Shown here in pieces: positions 1-11,950 of a stretch of 64,000 nucleotides of DNA. The number at the start of each line of letters is the position of its first letter. The first letter of the stretch is position 1. The notes under the pieces are model-generated. The model saw nothing but the letters and a program-made list of their open reading frames with translations. It was not told the origin of the DNA and made no database searches. This DNA is from Chondrosia reniformis (lineage: Eukaryota; Porifera; Demospongiae; Chondrillida; Chondrillidae): assembly GCA_947172415.1 (NCBI GenBank), contig OX359193.1, positions 3,714,501 through 3,778,500 on the forward strand. Reading direction: 5' to 3'. A program made the position numbers and the translations under genes.

Positions 1-342
1 ATGTCCTTACAAAACGAATTCTTATAGCCTTACACAACGACTTCTTATAGCCTTACACTGCAGCAGTTCGACAACTAAATGAGATTTGCTATTTGTAAGC
101 TGACATAACCATGTACATGTAAGTTCGTAAGTGGCCAGCTCTTCCTTAATACAAAAGTACAAGCAGATATTTCTTGTATTTGTAATTCTTTAGCATTACC
201 AATCAGTTAAATGAATTAATTCCTAAATTGAACTACATACACACTTCACACTCCATATATAGGACTGGCAACAACACACTGTCAACTCTTTTCTATTTTT
301 GCCTCTTCTCATTTTCAATGTAAATATACAGAAAATTGTTAC

Positions 343-2750
343 CTTAATGCACTGATTTCTGGCCTCCCTTGTCTTTTTCCGTGTCAACCTACGTGCTTCA
401 TATGAGTCATCTTCAAAATCTTTACTACATACATTAGAATACACTTACAATGTCAAATAAGAAAATTAGAATATTATAACATGCATCCAGTTGGTAGTAA
501 GCAGGATAACACTGATTACATATAAAGTTCATATTATAATATATAATACATAAACACTTATTAACAGTCTATACAGCTGAATTGACATTTTCATAAGGTG
601 CTTATTATAAGCTTTAATCTCAATTTACACAACAACAGATGCAGTGTGGGGAAAAGTGTCATAAAAGGAATTCACCAGTACTCCCACAAAATAACTTTTC
701 TCAAACACCTGAATACGAGGCGTCATCCTACACCATATGTATGTATATGTAAGAATGTGGGTGATAATGAAGATTTAGGTTAATTTCAAGCGTATAACAT
801 ATTGAAAACTGTTAGGTGAAATAATTATCTTTCAACACCTTTCTTATTAAGGAGCACTTACTTACATTCATTGCATATACATATGTAAAATTACAGAGGA
901 AAATAACAGTTTAGTCTACAAATTTCGCAGACAACTATTTACTAACTTCGTTTGAGGTTGCTTTATTCCCTCATTTGCAAATTCTTCATTAAGTTCCACC
1001 TAAATGGATTCCAAAAGTTTAATTTAACAACATGATACCATTAGTGCTTAGAGAAATATCATTCACATGACCCTGGCATTGTTTTCAAGAATAAAAATAG
1101 GAACACAGAGGGATCTTTAACTATGCGTATGATTCAATTAAAACATTGGTCATTTTATTACTATATATGTAATTATAGGGCACTGTACCTGTGCACTGAC
1201 AGAGCAGCATGTTGACAGATATACGTACCTTAGCCTTAGAGGAGGGTAAGAGTTCCCTTTTTACATCTAGGGAAGCCTGTTCGGTACTCTTAGATAAAGG
1301 TGTCTCCTTCTTCTTGAGTACATCACGAAAATCTTTCTGTTCAGGTCCCTTCTTTGAGTTTTCTTCCTTTTTCCTTAGAGAAGAGCGCAGTTTGCTTCTA
1401 AAGTCAATATTACCAGAATCAAAACCTGGTTCTAAGGTTGTCTTCAGAGCTTTCACAGGTACACCCTCTTCATTATTAGCATCAGACTTCTGACTTACTC
1501 CTTCAACAGGCTCCTTAGGTTTACTTAAAAATGGCTCACTAACAAATATTTCCTGTTTAGTAGTACTTACATCATCGTCCTTAGTACCAACAGCTTTGGT
1601 CTCAGCAACATACAAATAATCAAAACTCTGACTTTCAACTTTCCTGGCAGCAGCACCAATATTCTGTTCTTGACTAAAATAGACCTCTGAATAAACCTCA
1701 TTTTCACCTTCTTTTACACTGCCATCTCCCCCTACATCTATTGCAATGGAATCTTCCACCATATCTTGTTCATCATTGTGTTTCTGAGGGCTTGCTTCAG
1801 CTGTTTGATCAGTCCTCTCTAAAAAATTCACAGCTTCTACTTAATAGGCACAAAAATATTTAAATGTAATTCACAGACTATAATTAAATGTAATCCACAA
1901 ACTATTCTTAAGTAAAGATTAATGAACATAAGAATGAGGTATACTCGGAACACTTGTACTAACCTTCTTCACATTGGGGTGACTTCTCAGCTTCAACCTA
2001 CATTGAAAAGGTCACCTAAGTCACTCTAAAACACTCTACAACACCACACCACATACTAATATGTTCATCAAAAGGGAAAGGAGAGGGTAACAAACACTAC
2101 ACATTCCAAATGAGATTGGGGACAACGTATGTGACATTATATGTCCCTTAGCCCTTTTGTAATAGAGTACAGGCGGTAAAAGAGTTAATTGGATAACACA
2201 TTCTTGTGGTTAGCTACACAGACACACTCCTTCGCTTGTAGAAACATTTTCTTACATGAACCCCATTCGTTCTCTTTTCAGTAGATATTTCTGGCAATTC
2301 TCCCTTCCCATCAAACTTGTTACTGTCTGATTGTGTATTAGCTGAGTATTCGCTGGAAGTCCTTCTAGCTGACACAGTCGTTACATACTTTTTTGGCTCA
2401 GCTAAATCCTTAGTCTTCATATTTACGGGACAAGTATAATTCGTAGGGCTGGCTTGAATACCATCTCTTTTGGAGGTAATTATTGGGCTACCTAAGGTAG
2501 TCGGACCTGCAAGTCCTGTCCCAGGCCTTTTGTAGGTTGACCCGCCATGTTTAGCACTGCCGAATGACTGGCCTAATAGTTTCTTCAAATCCCGTATTTG
2601 TTTCCTAATTTTAGACCTTTCCTCGTATTCTTGGGCCTCATCGAGCTATAAAGTTCAACGGATGCAAGAGAGTAACTCAATAAGGAGCAGAATTCCATCA
2701 ATACAAAATTAACCAACTTTTCTTTCTAGAATCTTCAGGTCTTCACTCAT
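343..2750 (-). CDS. Smoothelin-domain protein, 5' part of gene (partial)
   Basis: Six exons join in phase on the minus strand: 2718-2750, 2256-2645, 1964-1997, 1229-1818, 947-999 and 343-424. All introns are GT-AG and the first is 72 bp. The ATG at 2750 has an in-frame TAG 15 bases upstream. The first two exons give MSEDLKILERK followed by LDEAQEYEERSKIRKQIR, a charged helix resembling the N-terminal smoothelin domain of actin-associated cytoskeletal proteins. The following 300 or so residues are Ser/Lys/Glu-rich and probably disordered. The last visible exon is basic (YEARRLTRKKTREARNQ). Vertebrate smoothelins end in a calponin-homology domain; none is visible, so it would lie beyond the left edge. 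A further exon around 1-140 is possible. The exon chain is well supported; the family call rests on one short motif. Confidence 0.62.
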
Positions 2751-4160
2751 GATTGTAATACGCTATGCTGTTTATCAAGAAATAGATTGATCCACAAGAA
2801 AAATACCTGCCGAAAACATGTAACCACAGGTTTATTATGGGGTAATACGCAATATCGTACACGTAAGAGATAAAAAAGTGTGCACACGTGATGTCATTAT
2901 ATCATAGGGCGTGGCTTTTGGACATAATAATCGAACACATCATCTCAGCTGTAAAATAATCGATTGTCGTAATTCTTATAGCTCCGCCGCCGATACAGTT
3001 CTCCAAATTTTGGAACATTGGAACGTCTTGCGCAACATTTGGAACAATTGGAACAAATTGCACAATATCGCGTGTGACTAAGAGAGACATACATTGTGCA
3101 ATATCTCCTAAATAAGGCGTTCAATTTGGAACAATTTGGAACATCTTGCTTCACGCAAAATGACAGAGACGTTACGGCCGTTGTAATCAACAATAAATGA
3201 TAAAATGCGTAAGTTTATTCGATTTTGAATTCCATTCTATAGGCCTTCAAAGGCTGGTAGACTTATTCACTACATTTAGAATGGCCTCTCGATCGAGCGC
3301 AAATAGTATACTGATTTATTAGAATAGTTACCTTACGAAGTTGAACACACAAACAATATATCGAGTTAGAAATGACCTATACAAAAATTGCTAGCTTCGG
3401 TAGTAAAGATGCTTACTTTAAATTCATGAATGACACAACTTCAGATGAGGAAATTAGTTGGCAAGCGGGTGTGTGACTAAGAATTATAAGTTGTTGCGGC
3501 AGATCAACCTTACAAACGGATTCACTCAATTATAAACGTTTACTGTTGAGAATAGCACGTATACATTGCCTGAAGTGAGGTTCTATGGTTCTATACACTA
3601 CAAAATTGTGTATGGTTGCTTACATTCACCATGCATTATATATACAGATCTAGAAAGCACGCAAATAGCTATAGTAAATTCATGTATATATAGATATACT
3701 TGCTTCATATAATAATGAGTCCTGGCAAGTAGTGACTAAGTGTGGGAAAGAGGAAATTAACAATGAACTGGCAAGCACAGCAGTGACTAAGTGTGACAAT
3801 GTGATTAAGGAACCACAAAGACTATAAACATACGTATATGCCCCTTGATATAACTTCAGAAGAGATGGAGGAGCTCAGTTTTAATACATAAATGCATACA
3901 AAGAACAACACAATGTACAGACATAACAAATGCATGAAACTTCTGCAGATATGAGTATACAAGAATAATTATTGCAGAAGTAGAAAATACCATACAGAGT
4001 AAAGTACATAAAGGTCATGATTAGTTGTGACTTCTGTGATTGGGTGACTCAGTGTTGTTATTGTGGTTGCTGTCTTGGCACATTGAGTCAGCATTGTAGT
4101 AGTATATATACAGTAGTGGGACACACAAGCTGCAGTTTCAACAATGAATTATATGTAATC
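2751..4160. other. Intergenic stretch with short degenerate repeats
   Basis: No gene is recognised. Around 3000-3170 the motif TTTGGAACAATTGGAAC recurs with small changes. Between 3420 and 3870 the phrase GTGACTAAGTGTG and neighbouring words recur several times. The interval holds the upstream region of the smoothelin-domain gene and may include the left end of the transposon gene that follows. Confidence 0.4.
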
Positions 4161-4163
4161 ACT

Positions 4164-7100
4164 ATGCCAAAGACTGGACCATCAGAAAGTGAATGGAGAA
4201 GACGTCTTACTGACTATGCAAAGGGAGTTTTTACCTTTCATAAAGGCCAAAAGCCAGCAAGGGAATCTCGATGAGGAAAGGAACTGGCAAACATTGACAG
4301 GTGTCCTAGAAAATCGTTTCACCTAGCAACCACCAATGTCCTTGGAAAGGAATTCCAATGTACCTGTGGATATCACAGGAAGGCTGCAGAACGATCACTA
4401 GCTGCAACTGATTCTCTCAATGTAAGCGTGTACTTGCATACTTCCACCCTCTATATGATAATTGTATATTAATTTTAGGTTTCAAGAGATAGTTCCAGCA
4501 ATTTACCAACTACTCCCACCAATGTGACACCAATCACTAAGTCTATTGAAGGAACATGTACAACTACCGCTGTTATGGGAAATACATCAATATATGAGGT
4601 ATGCATAATATATTGCTGAAAGAAATAACAATATCAGACTAAGTGCATTTGAGTATTAAAATTAAAATTCCTTTACATCTTGTAAATAAATTGAATATGA
4701 AGTATATAAACTTTAAGTTACTTTACTGTCCATAGATGTCTTCAAGTCCAGTTATTTCCATGGCACCCACTACCTTGTTTCCACCATTATTCTCGGTGAC
4801 TGTCAACCCCAATACTCCTCTTGAATCTGCAAATACACAAGTCATTTTAAAGGTTATTATGTGTGTATATACCAACAGCATGCTGAATAATATATACACA
4901 AGCATGTATATACATTATAATTACATTGGCATGGCATAGGGATATATATACATATTTTTAGGTGGCCACTTGTACTGAATCCGAGGGTCTAGGAACTCCT
5001 CCAACAAAACTGATGGTTGTTAGTGAACACAAAACAAGCACATAAACTACTACATTGGCATCTGGACCGTCTGAGGTATATATAATTCTTGTTGATGTGT
5101 TTAGTAATGTGGTATAGTATAAATTCCTGCATGCATGGTGTATTATACATAATCAGCTATACTGCACGAATCAAGTATGTATATGCACATGCACTGCATG
5201 CAAGTTACAAACCAAAAAATATTACCCTTACCAATGATATATCTACTATACAGATATCTTTTTCCATGTTTCATTTTAGGGAGCCTCCACATCTCAGTTG
5301 GTGACCTTTTTGAAGAGGCACAACATTGATTATAGTCTTAGACTACCTCAAGGCTGGGAAAAAATGTTAAACCCGCAGATAGAGACTGGATTGGCCGTTC
5401 ACTCTTCATTGCAAAGGGAAAACTTACAACATCACTCCTGGGGTGGTATCCACCTCAAATAACCCATTACACCTCCCACCCTAACCCCGCTTCATACCAT
5501 TTAAGAAGATTGATGCTTTGGATGCCAAGGAAAATGTGGAGTATAGATTTCTATAGTCCCCGCTGTGAGCCCAGGCAATCACTTCGCTCGAAAGGGTTAT
5601 ACAATCGAGTGAGATTGGTATTAGATCTCAAGGATTACTATTACCTTGCTCGTGAATACATGGATTGCAAGGTATGCCACAGGACCTTTATATCCTGGGA
5701 TAGCCGCATTCTTGAGCAATTAGGCGATGGGGTAAGAGCCAGATTTTCTGTGGTGTTAACCCACAACTATGCCTGCGATCAAGCAGTAATATCCCTACTG
5801 CGGGCTTGTACTGTGGGAAACAGTTCTACTGCCTTTCAACACAATCTCTGGGAGGTTCACAGTGAGGAATGGCTTCGAAAGCAACTTTTATATTTGACTG
5901 ACTGTCAGAGGCACCAGAAGAGTCTACAGACCATGAAACTCCCCCAGCCATTATATCAAGAGACAACCCATTTTCCAAATTTCCCTACCGCAAGTTGGTT
6001 GCTTTCTACCTATGTTCTAGATGTGTGGTCTAGACTACATTTCTAATGGCAATGGTAACTTCAACATTCGTTGGCATTCTTAAAATAGATTCAACAAAGA
6101 AAGTTTGCAAAAAGCTTCAGGGTTCATCAGCAGGGTCAGCAATTTGGGCTACAAATATAGGCAACGAGAGAGGAGAAATTCTTCAATGTGTCCTAATTGC
6201 ATCAGAGTGAATTGCAGATCTGCAGCCGCTAGCAGATGGCCTAATGGATAGATATGAGAAAGGTGGGCAGCCAGCTCCTATTCTCCTATACACAGACAGA
6301 GATTGCTGCTCTCAGCAAGGTTCTTCAAAATTCCAGCGACTATTCCACAAGTGGCATGCCTTGCAGATACGCTTGGATATCTGGCACTACATGAGGTGGC
6401 TTGCTGTTGGGTGTACAACTGAATCTCATCCCCTTTATGGAATCTTCATGGCACAACTGTCTAACTGCATTTTTGAATGGAACAGTTGAGATTTTGGAAA
6501 CCTAATGGGAGCAAAGCGAAAAGATAAAAGGTGGTGTTCCAAATCCATCTGAGTCAGCCGCAAAGAAAGCTATCAGTAAGAATGAACTCGCAAGGCATTG
6601 CCGACGAAGGACCAGAACTGTAGAAAACACAATAGAATTAATCGAAGGCCTAATCCTGTCGTTGTCAACTGCAACTGATGTCTTTGGCAATCCTCTTTTT
6701 AGGGGAGAAATGCTCACCATTTGGGCTGAGCACAAGAAGCATGCCCCCTGTATTCAAGATGTTTCGGGTGTGCCATTATACACCATTACTAGACACATAA
6801 TTAAAGGAGGAGTTCAACTTCCTGTTTTCCGATGTGCCCGGGGAACCACTTCTTTGGATAGTTTCCATCTTCATTTGGCCAGTTTTATCCCAGGAACCTC
6901 AGCAAATGCAGTTAATTTCCAAGCCTACTTACTAGATGGCATTACAAGATGGAATGCTGCACGAGCTACAGAGGCCACAGGGACACCAAAGGCTAATTTG
7001 AGAACCTTTGACACAAGATTGCAAAATCAAGTCAACCATCTCCACCAGGCTATCCGTCACAAAGATATTGTTCCAGACTTCAGACCACCAGCTGAGTATA

Positions 7101-8490
7101 CAGGCGAACATTTTGGGGTGCAGTACTTGTACAAAAATCAGGGGAAGATCTATGTATGCCTAGTGAGGACTTGGAGAAGCAAATTGATGAAGGATATGAA
7201 GATTTTCAGGAAGACCCTCAACCTCAAGAAGATGTAGCTATGGAGGCCATTAGCTACACTATTCCAGAGGATGAGGATACAGATAGTGACCAGATCTGAA
7301 TGCATGGTGCATGCCGGTTCATAAAAGTATAGGCTTATCCTACATGTCTATGGCCAGCAATTAAAGTTTCCTTTTATTTTCTAATTATACACATGAGCAA
7401 TTAACTCTGCATGGATTTTTAATGTTTAATTTTTATTTTCCAGGAAGAAGATGATGATGATAGTGAATCTCTTGATGCACGAGGACTACCTGGATGGGGT
7501 GCAGTTGATACACTGGCACAGAAATTAATTAGTATGAATGGACTTGCTGTGACAAATGCTGAAGCTAGGGAGATAATCAGCCTTTACAATAGTCTATTGG
7601 ATTATGATAAGAAACCTCTAGTCTTCAAGCCAAAACCAATGAGACCATTAAGGTGGAGATTTGCAAGAACTAAAAAGCACCATGATCAAGGATTGGTAAC
7701 AGTGGAAGCCATGAAAAGGTATATAGTCCATGTATGCATGTTCCACTTTCAATAGTACTTTTTAATTTATAGTTTATATATTTTCTCTATTTTAGATGCT
7801 TTTTATCGGCAGGCAGTCCATCCTGTTCTCCCTGCAAGAGTCGCATTGTTGAGGCCTTATTTATCCATCTTTGTGAGCGTTTTTCCAAACCTAGAAGAAG
7901 TACAGGCTTGGATGGTCAAACTCAATACACTTCCAGATGGAAATTAATACTCACAGCCTACCAGCAAGTACGAGCAAGATTACATAATAGCCAGACTCTT
8001 TTAGAAGGTGTTTATATAACACTGTACAATGTCAACGAAAGCCTACTCTCTCAGTGGTACAAAAGTTCTGTGCGAAGAACTGAGATAAGGAGTCTTATGC
8101 AAGGCATCTCGTTGCCAGTTATTCCAGCGTGTACTACATCACACCTGCCAGACCCTAAGGAAAAGTCAGCATCTCTGCCATCCTCATCAACTCTACACCA
8201 ATTCCATGCAACTGGGCAGGCTATAGTGAGAGGAGCTGAGAATGAAATACTAAGACAAGAGTCAACTGAAATGTCCTCTCGAACAACTGAGTGGAGGCAC
8301 AGAAAGATACATTTCTCTGCACCCAAGAGGGTGTATAATTGCAGGGGATGCAACAAACCAATGACTTCAGGAGGACACACTCAGTTCAGAGGACAGAGGT
8401 ATTGTCCTCATGTGGAGACAATCACGAGCAATGGCTAACCCAGAAGAAAGCAGAAGCAGCTGCAAAATTTAAATCATTACATGAACGCCT
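4164..8490 (+). pseudogene. Decayed DUF6729-type transposon gene
   Basis: This is a plus-strand multi-exon coding relic. The first part starts at MPKTGPSESEWRRRL (4164) and breaks at 4272. A long central block from 5510 contains LYNRVRLVLDLKDYYYLA and LLRACTVGNSSTAFQHNLW, which I recognise as the DUF6729-type domain found in fish, sponge and cnidarian transposon-like proteins. After it the reading frame moves near 6043, a TGA interrupts at 6208, further breaks occur near 6487 and 7150, and the alternative frames supply the missing protein (for example RLDIWHYMRWLAVG and GTSANAVNFQAYLLDG). Later exons at 7444-7755 and 7797-8438 end in a Cys-rich knuckle (NCRGCNKPM) with another shift near 8410. 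The protein was probably a transposase or cofactor. The transposon superfamily was not determined and no terminal repeats were identified. Confidence 0.65.
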
Positions 8491-8499
8491 ACCATAGAA

Positions 8500-9320
8500 A
8501 AATTAATAAGCAAGCATTTGCAAGTCAATTTTTCACTTGCAAAACCACGTGCACCATGCATGTCATAAGTTATTTCTACATATATGTATATTGTTAACCC
8601 TCAGTGAACATGCACTGTGGGGTATATAATCATTTAATCATTCTGCCTGATTGGGAAATCAGTTAATGCTTTATTTGAAAGATATATACTGCATATATAT
8701 ATATAGATTGTCAAAAGGACCCTACAAGGGTTATGCTACCTTTAAGCCTTTAAGGCAATGAATTAACTTTTTGTCAGATGATTGAATCATGCAATGAAGG
8801 GTAAGATCACAATATTATAGAGGGCCAGGCACTGTACAGTACACAATGTATATAGACAGGAGCAGTAAGTACAATCTGCAAGAAAGCAACTGAAAAAGAG
8901 GCAGACTTCCTGCATTGCATTACATGCAGTGTATAAAACAACCTCTAGCTAGACATCAACTCTCTATTGCAGTAATATTAATCTTAAAAGAGCTTTTCCT
9001 GTAAATCATTCATAAAGAGTGCATGATTGCTCTACAAAAGTTACCTTTTAATTGGACTTTCCCTTCTTTTACCCCGTCTCTTCCCCCTCTTCCCCCCTCG
9101 TAGAAAACTATATTCCCCAGCTTTATCGCAGAGAGTACGGTTGTACTCTCTATGTAGGGATGGTACTGGTTGTTTCGTTTTCCCCACACATTGGTATAGG
9201 AGTGAAATTTCGAATTAGGCTGAAAATCGCCGATACGAGACTATGTAGAGTTAAATATAGAACAGCCATGCTATAAATTGGCCTTGAAGGCAAGCGACCA
9301 TGTATTGTTGGCAAATGAAC
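8500..9320. other. Non-coding AT-rich interval
   Basis: No gene is recognised. The stretch contains TA-rich runs near 8680-8706 and short open frames near 9027-9276 without recognisable domains. Confidence 0.3.
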
Positions 9321-9329
9321 GAACTTTGA

Positions 9330-9580
9330 AATCTCCCATTTTCGTTTTCTTCTTCATCTTCTCCTTCATCTTCTTCTTCATCTTCTTCGCCCACTGTAAC
9401 TAAAAAACTAAATAAGCCTTCAGACTACTTCATAAGCGAAGATACTCTAAATTTTCCGAGCTGTATTCTTTTGTAGAAGCGAGAGCGATAACGCTATTAT
9501 TGAGTATGACAGTTTTCATGGTCCCAGAGTCAAGATCTCCATAAATTCGCCATTTTAATGATGTCATATTCAGTCGTAAA
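9330..9580 (+). repeat. Dispersed repeat A, copy 1 (copy 2 at 46,760-46,965)
   Basis: The interval shares an ordered series of words with 46,760-46,965 in the same orientation: CCCATTTTCGT, AACTAAAAAACTA, TTCTTTTGTAG, AGCGAGAGC and AATTCGCCATTTAA. This copy carries an extra CTT/CAT-rich insertion near 9350-9390. It appears to be a non-autonomous mobile sequence of unknown type. Confidence 0.6.
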
Positions 9581-9639
9581 GTGCAAAACCAAAGTGGTTT
9601 AAAATACAACAAATTCCTAGTGTATGCTCCATAAAAGTA

Positions 9640-9830
9640 CAGAAACTAGAGAACAATATGCATGAATCCTACAAGCAAGGGTGTTGTATGATTCATGCAT
9701 ATATAGCTAATGCTTCACTGTGTAACATCCCTTTCTTGTTTCTCTGCTTTTTGTGCCATCCCTACATCTTTACAATTTTTGTAGAAAATTTTTATTGTTC
9801 TCTAGTCTATATAGGTTCTGGGGCCATAGC
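9640..9830. repeat. Inverted-repeat dispersed element (related to 24,640-24,840)
   Basis: The flanks are inverted copies of each other: ACTAGAGAACAAT near 9649 and ATTGTTCTCTAGT near 9798. Inside, ATATGCATGAATC and GATTCATGCATAT form a second inverted pair. The phrase TACAAGCAAGG with the block around TTCTACAAAAA is also found, rearranged, at 24,640-24,840. It is best read as a foldback-type MITE. Confidence 0.5.
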
Positions 9831-10119
9831 CACTACTCCCAAATGTTCTTGCACAACCACATATGACGTCAATCATCATCACTATTACAACAGTACTTCC
9901 TTTCGCCAAACAAAATGGCTGACAATAGATGACATCTCTCCTTGGGTGAAATTAAAAAAAAGGAGTAAGTTATCCACACACATACATGATCTATAATAAC
10001 ATTGGGGGCGTGGGGGGCAAAGCCCTCCACGTAACTATAAGCAATAAGAAAGTCTCTGTCTCTTATTGCTATAGAAATAAGAGAGTATATGTTCAGAAGT
10101 CATTTTTCTTGTTAAGTAA

Positions 10120-11215
10120 TGTTTTGTATTTTGTGGCAGTATTGTAGCAATAACAGGCAGGTATTGAGCAATACAGTAGACCTACTTTTGGCAGAGCTGC
10201 ACTGATAGAATTTATAATGAGCTGGTTTGGTGTGATTGTGCAATTTGTGGAGATGTTATAGCAATAACAAGCAGATATTGAGCCATATAGTAGGCTCACT
10301 TTTGGCAGAGCTGCACCGATAGCACCGATAGAATTTATAATGAGCAGGATTGACCCATACCTTAAGTATTGTTGCGATTGTGCAATTTGTGGAGATGTTG
10401 TAACAATAACAGGCAGGTATTGAGCCATATACAGTGCAGCCCACTTAATTCGAATTTCTGGGGACAATGGAAAAAATTTTGAATTATCAGGTAATTTGAA
10501 TTATCAGGGATTTAGGTTGATCTCAATCTAAGCATCTATACATCTGCCTGTGATGAATCTCTATTGCGTTTTTTTGGAATTTCTTCCATAGGACATGCTT
10601 TTATTTAATTCACCTTTCTTTTTCAGAATGCCAGAAGGTGTTAGTTGGGATTCCAAATTCAGTGGCAATTTCTTTCTTTTTCTTCCCTGCTGGTGCTTTC
10701 TCTACAGCATCAATAATTTCTAATTTTCTTTTGATACTAAGCAACTGGTATTTAGAACGCTGCATTTTTACTCAACCCAACAAAGGTATAGCCGTATACG
10801 TATTATGACACCTGTTACGCACGCTGTGCTAATTTGCTAAAAAGCCACACACACTGTGTCGTAACTTGTGTCAGCTGATTCGATTTAAACGAGTTTTTTC
10901 TATACGAAATAATGTATTATCTGCATGCAGGGAAATAGAAAACGTTTGAATTAAACAGTAATTCGACTTAAGCGAATCGAATTAAGTGGGCTTCACTGTA
11001 GTAGACTCACTTTTGGCAGAGCTGCGCCGATAACGCCAATAGAATTTATAATGAGCTAAATTGACCTATATCTTAAGTGTTGGTATGATTGTGCAATTTG
11101 TGGAAATATTGTAGCAATAACAGGCAGGTATTGGTTCATAGAACAAACTCACTTTTGGAAATTGTAGAGGTATAGTAGTAATAATGGATAGGTATTGAGT
11201 CATATAGATGATAGA
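10120..11215. repeat. Tandem repeat of about 130-150 bp, split by a MITE
   Basis: At least four diverged copies share the words ACTTTTGGCAGAGCTGC, ATAGAATTTATAATGAGC, GATTGTGCAATTTGTGGA and GCAATAACAGGCAGGTATTG. The third copy is interrupted by the pogo/Tigger MITE at 10,432-10,998. The last copies are truncated and more diverged. Confidence 0.75.
10432..10998 (-). mobile_element. Pogo/Tigger MITE with relic DNA-binding ORF
   Basis: The element is 567 bp. It starts CAGTGCAGCCCACTTAATTCG and ends in the inverted counterpart CGAATTAAGTGGGCTTCACTG, flanked by TA on both sides, the pogo/Tigger target duplication. On the minus strand a short ORF from about 10,765 reads MQRSKYQLLSIKRKLEIID and continues through KKKKEIATEFGIPTNTFW. 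This matches the N-terminal helix-turn-helix of Tigger/CENP-B proteins and stops soon after; no DDE domain remains. Removing the element and one TA regenerates the adjacent tandem repeat, whose empty site is visible near 10,285. Confidence 0.9.
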
Positions 11216-11229
11216 AGTCTGCAAATATA

Positions 11230-11950
11230 TTAGCAAAATGTTATTTTAAAGTATGTAAACATCACATATACAATGTCATGTATTACAGTAAACATTCAAT
11301 GTTTTGATGGTGATGTTAGGAGCATATTGAAAGTGTCTTTTATTTCTAATATATAGTATAAAAATAATATTCAAGTGAGTAAAGAAATCTACATACACGT
11401 TTATATATGTAGATGTGTGTGTAAGTACATGTATGTAATTGTTCTTTGAAGAAATAATTAAGTGTACTCTTACAATAGAATCCATTTAAAAATTCTATTA
11501 TAAGAAATGGCAATATTCCTAATAGTTACTAGTAGATCTGGCAAATATAACAAAGCAAGACAGTATGTTTATAAAAAGTATAACTATGGAGAAATGACAG
11601 ATGTACTGAAATTTAAACTGCATCATACAGATGTTTAACCAGATTTGAGTGCATCAACCTTGTAACTAGTGACTGTATGAAATACTGCCATGTCTATTTT
11701 TTAATGTCAATTCTTAAATTTGTTATATATCATGGAGTTTATTTGGCTAAGGTATAGTTTGCAACAATATGACATCTAATAATGGGAGGTATACCATTAC
11801 CTTTAACTTGCAACTGTTTCTCTGTACTAGTGGCTGATCGTAAAAATGATGATAGTGAACTATAGAAAATTTCTATTAATAGATATATACAATGTTGAAA
11901 TTTAAATATGTAGAAATTATCGTTATAATACATATGTGGCAAACGTATAC
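11230..11950. other. Probable 3' region of the PRIM1-like gene, unresolved
   Basis: The C-terminal 50-80 residues expected of primase should be here on the minus strand. A splice-bounded block at about 11,795-11,862 and a short frame ending at about 11,635 are candidates, but neither joins the upstream exon with certainty. Confidence 0.3.

Noticed and set aside
1209..1493. 94-codon plus-strand frame
   Set aside because: Antisense shadow of exon 4 of the smoothelin-domain gene.
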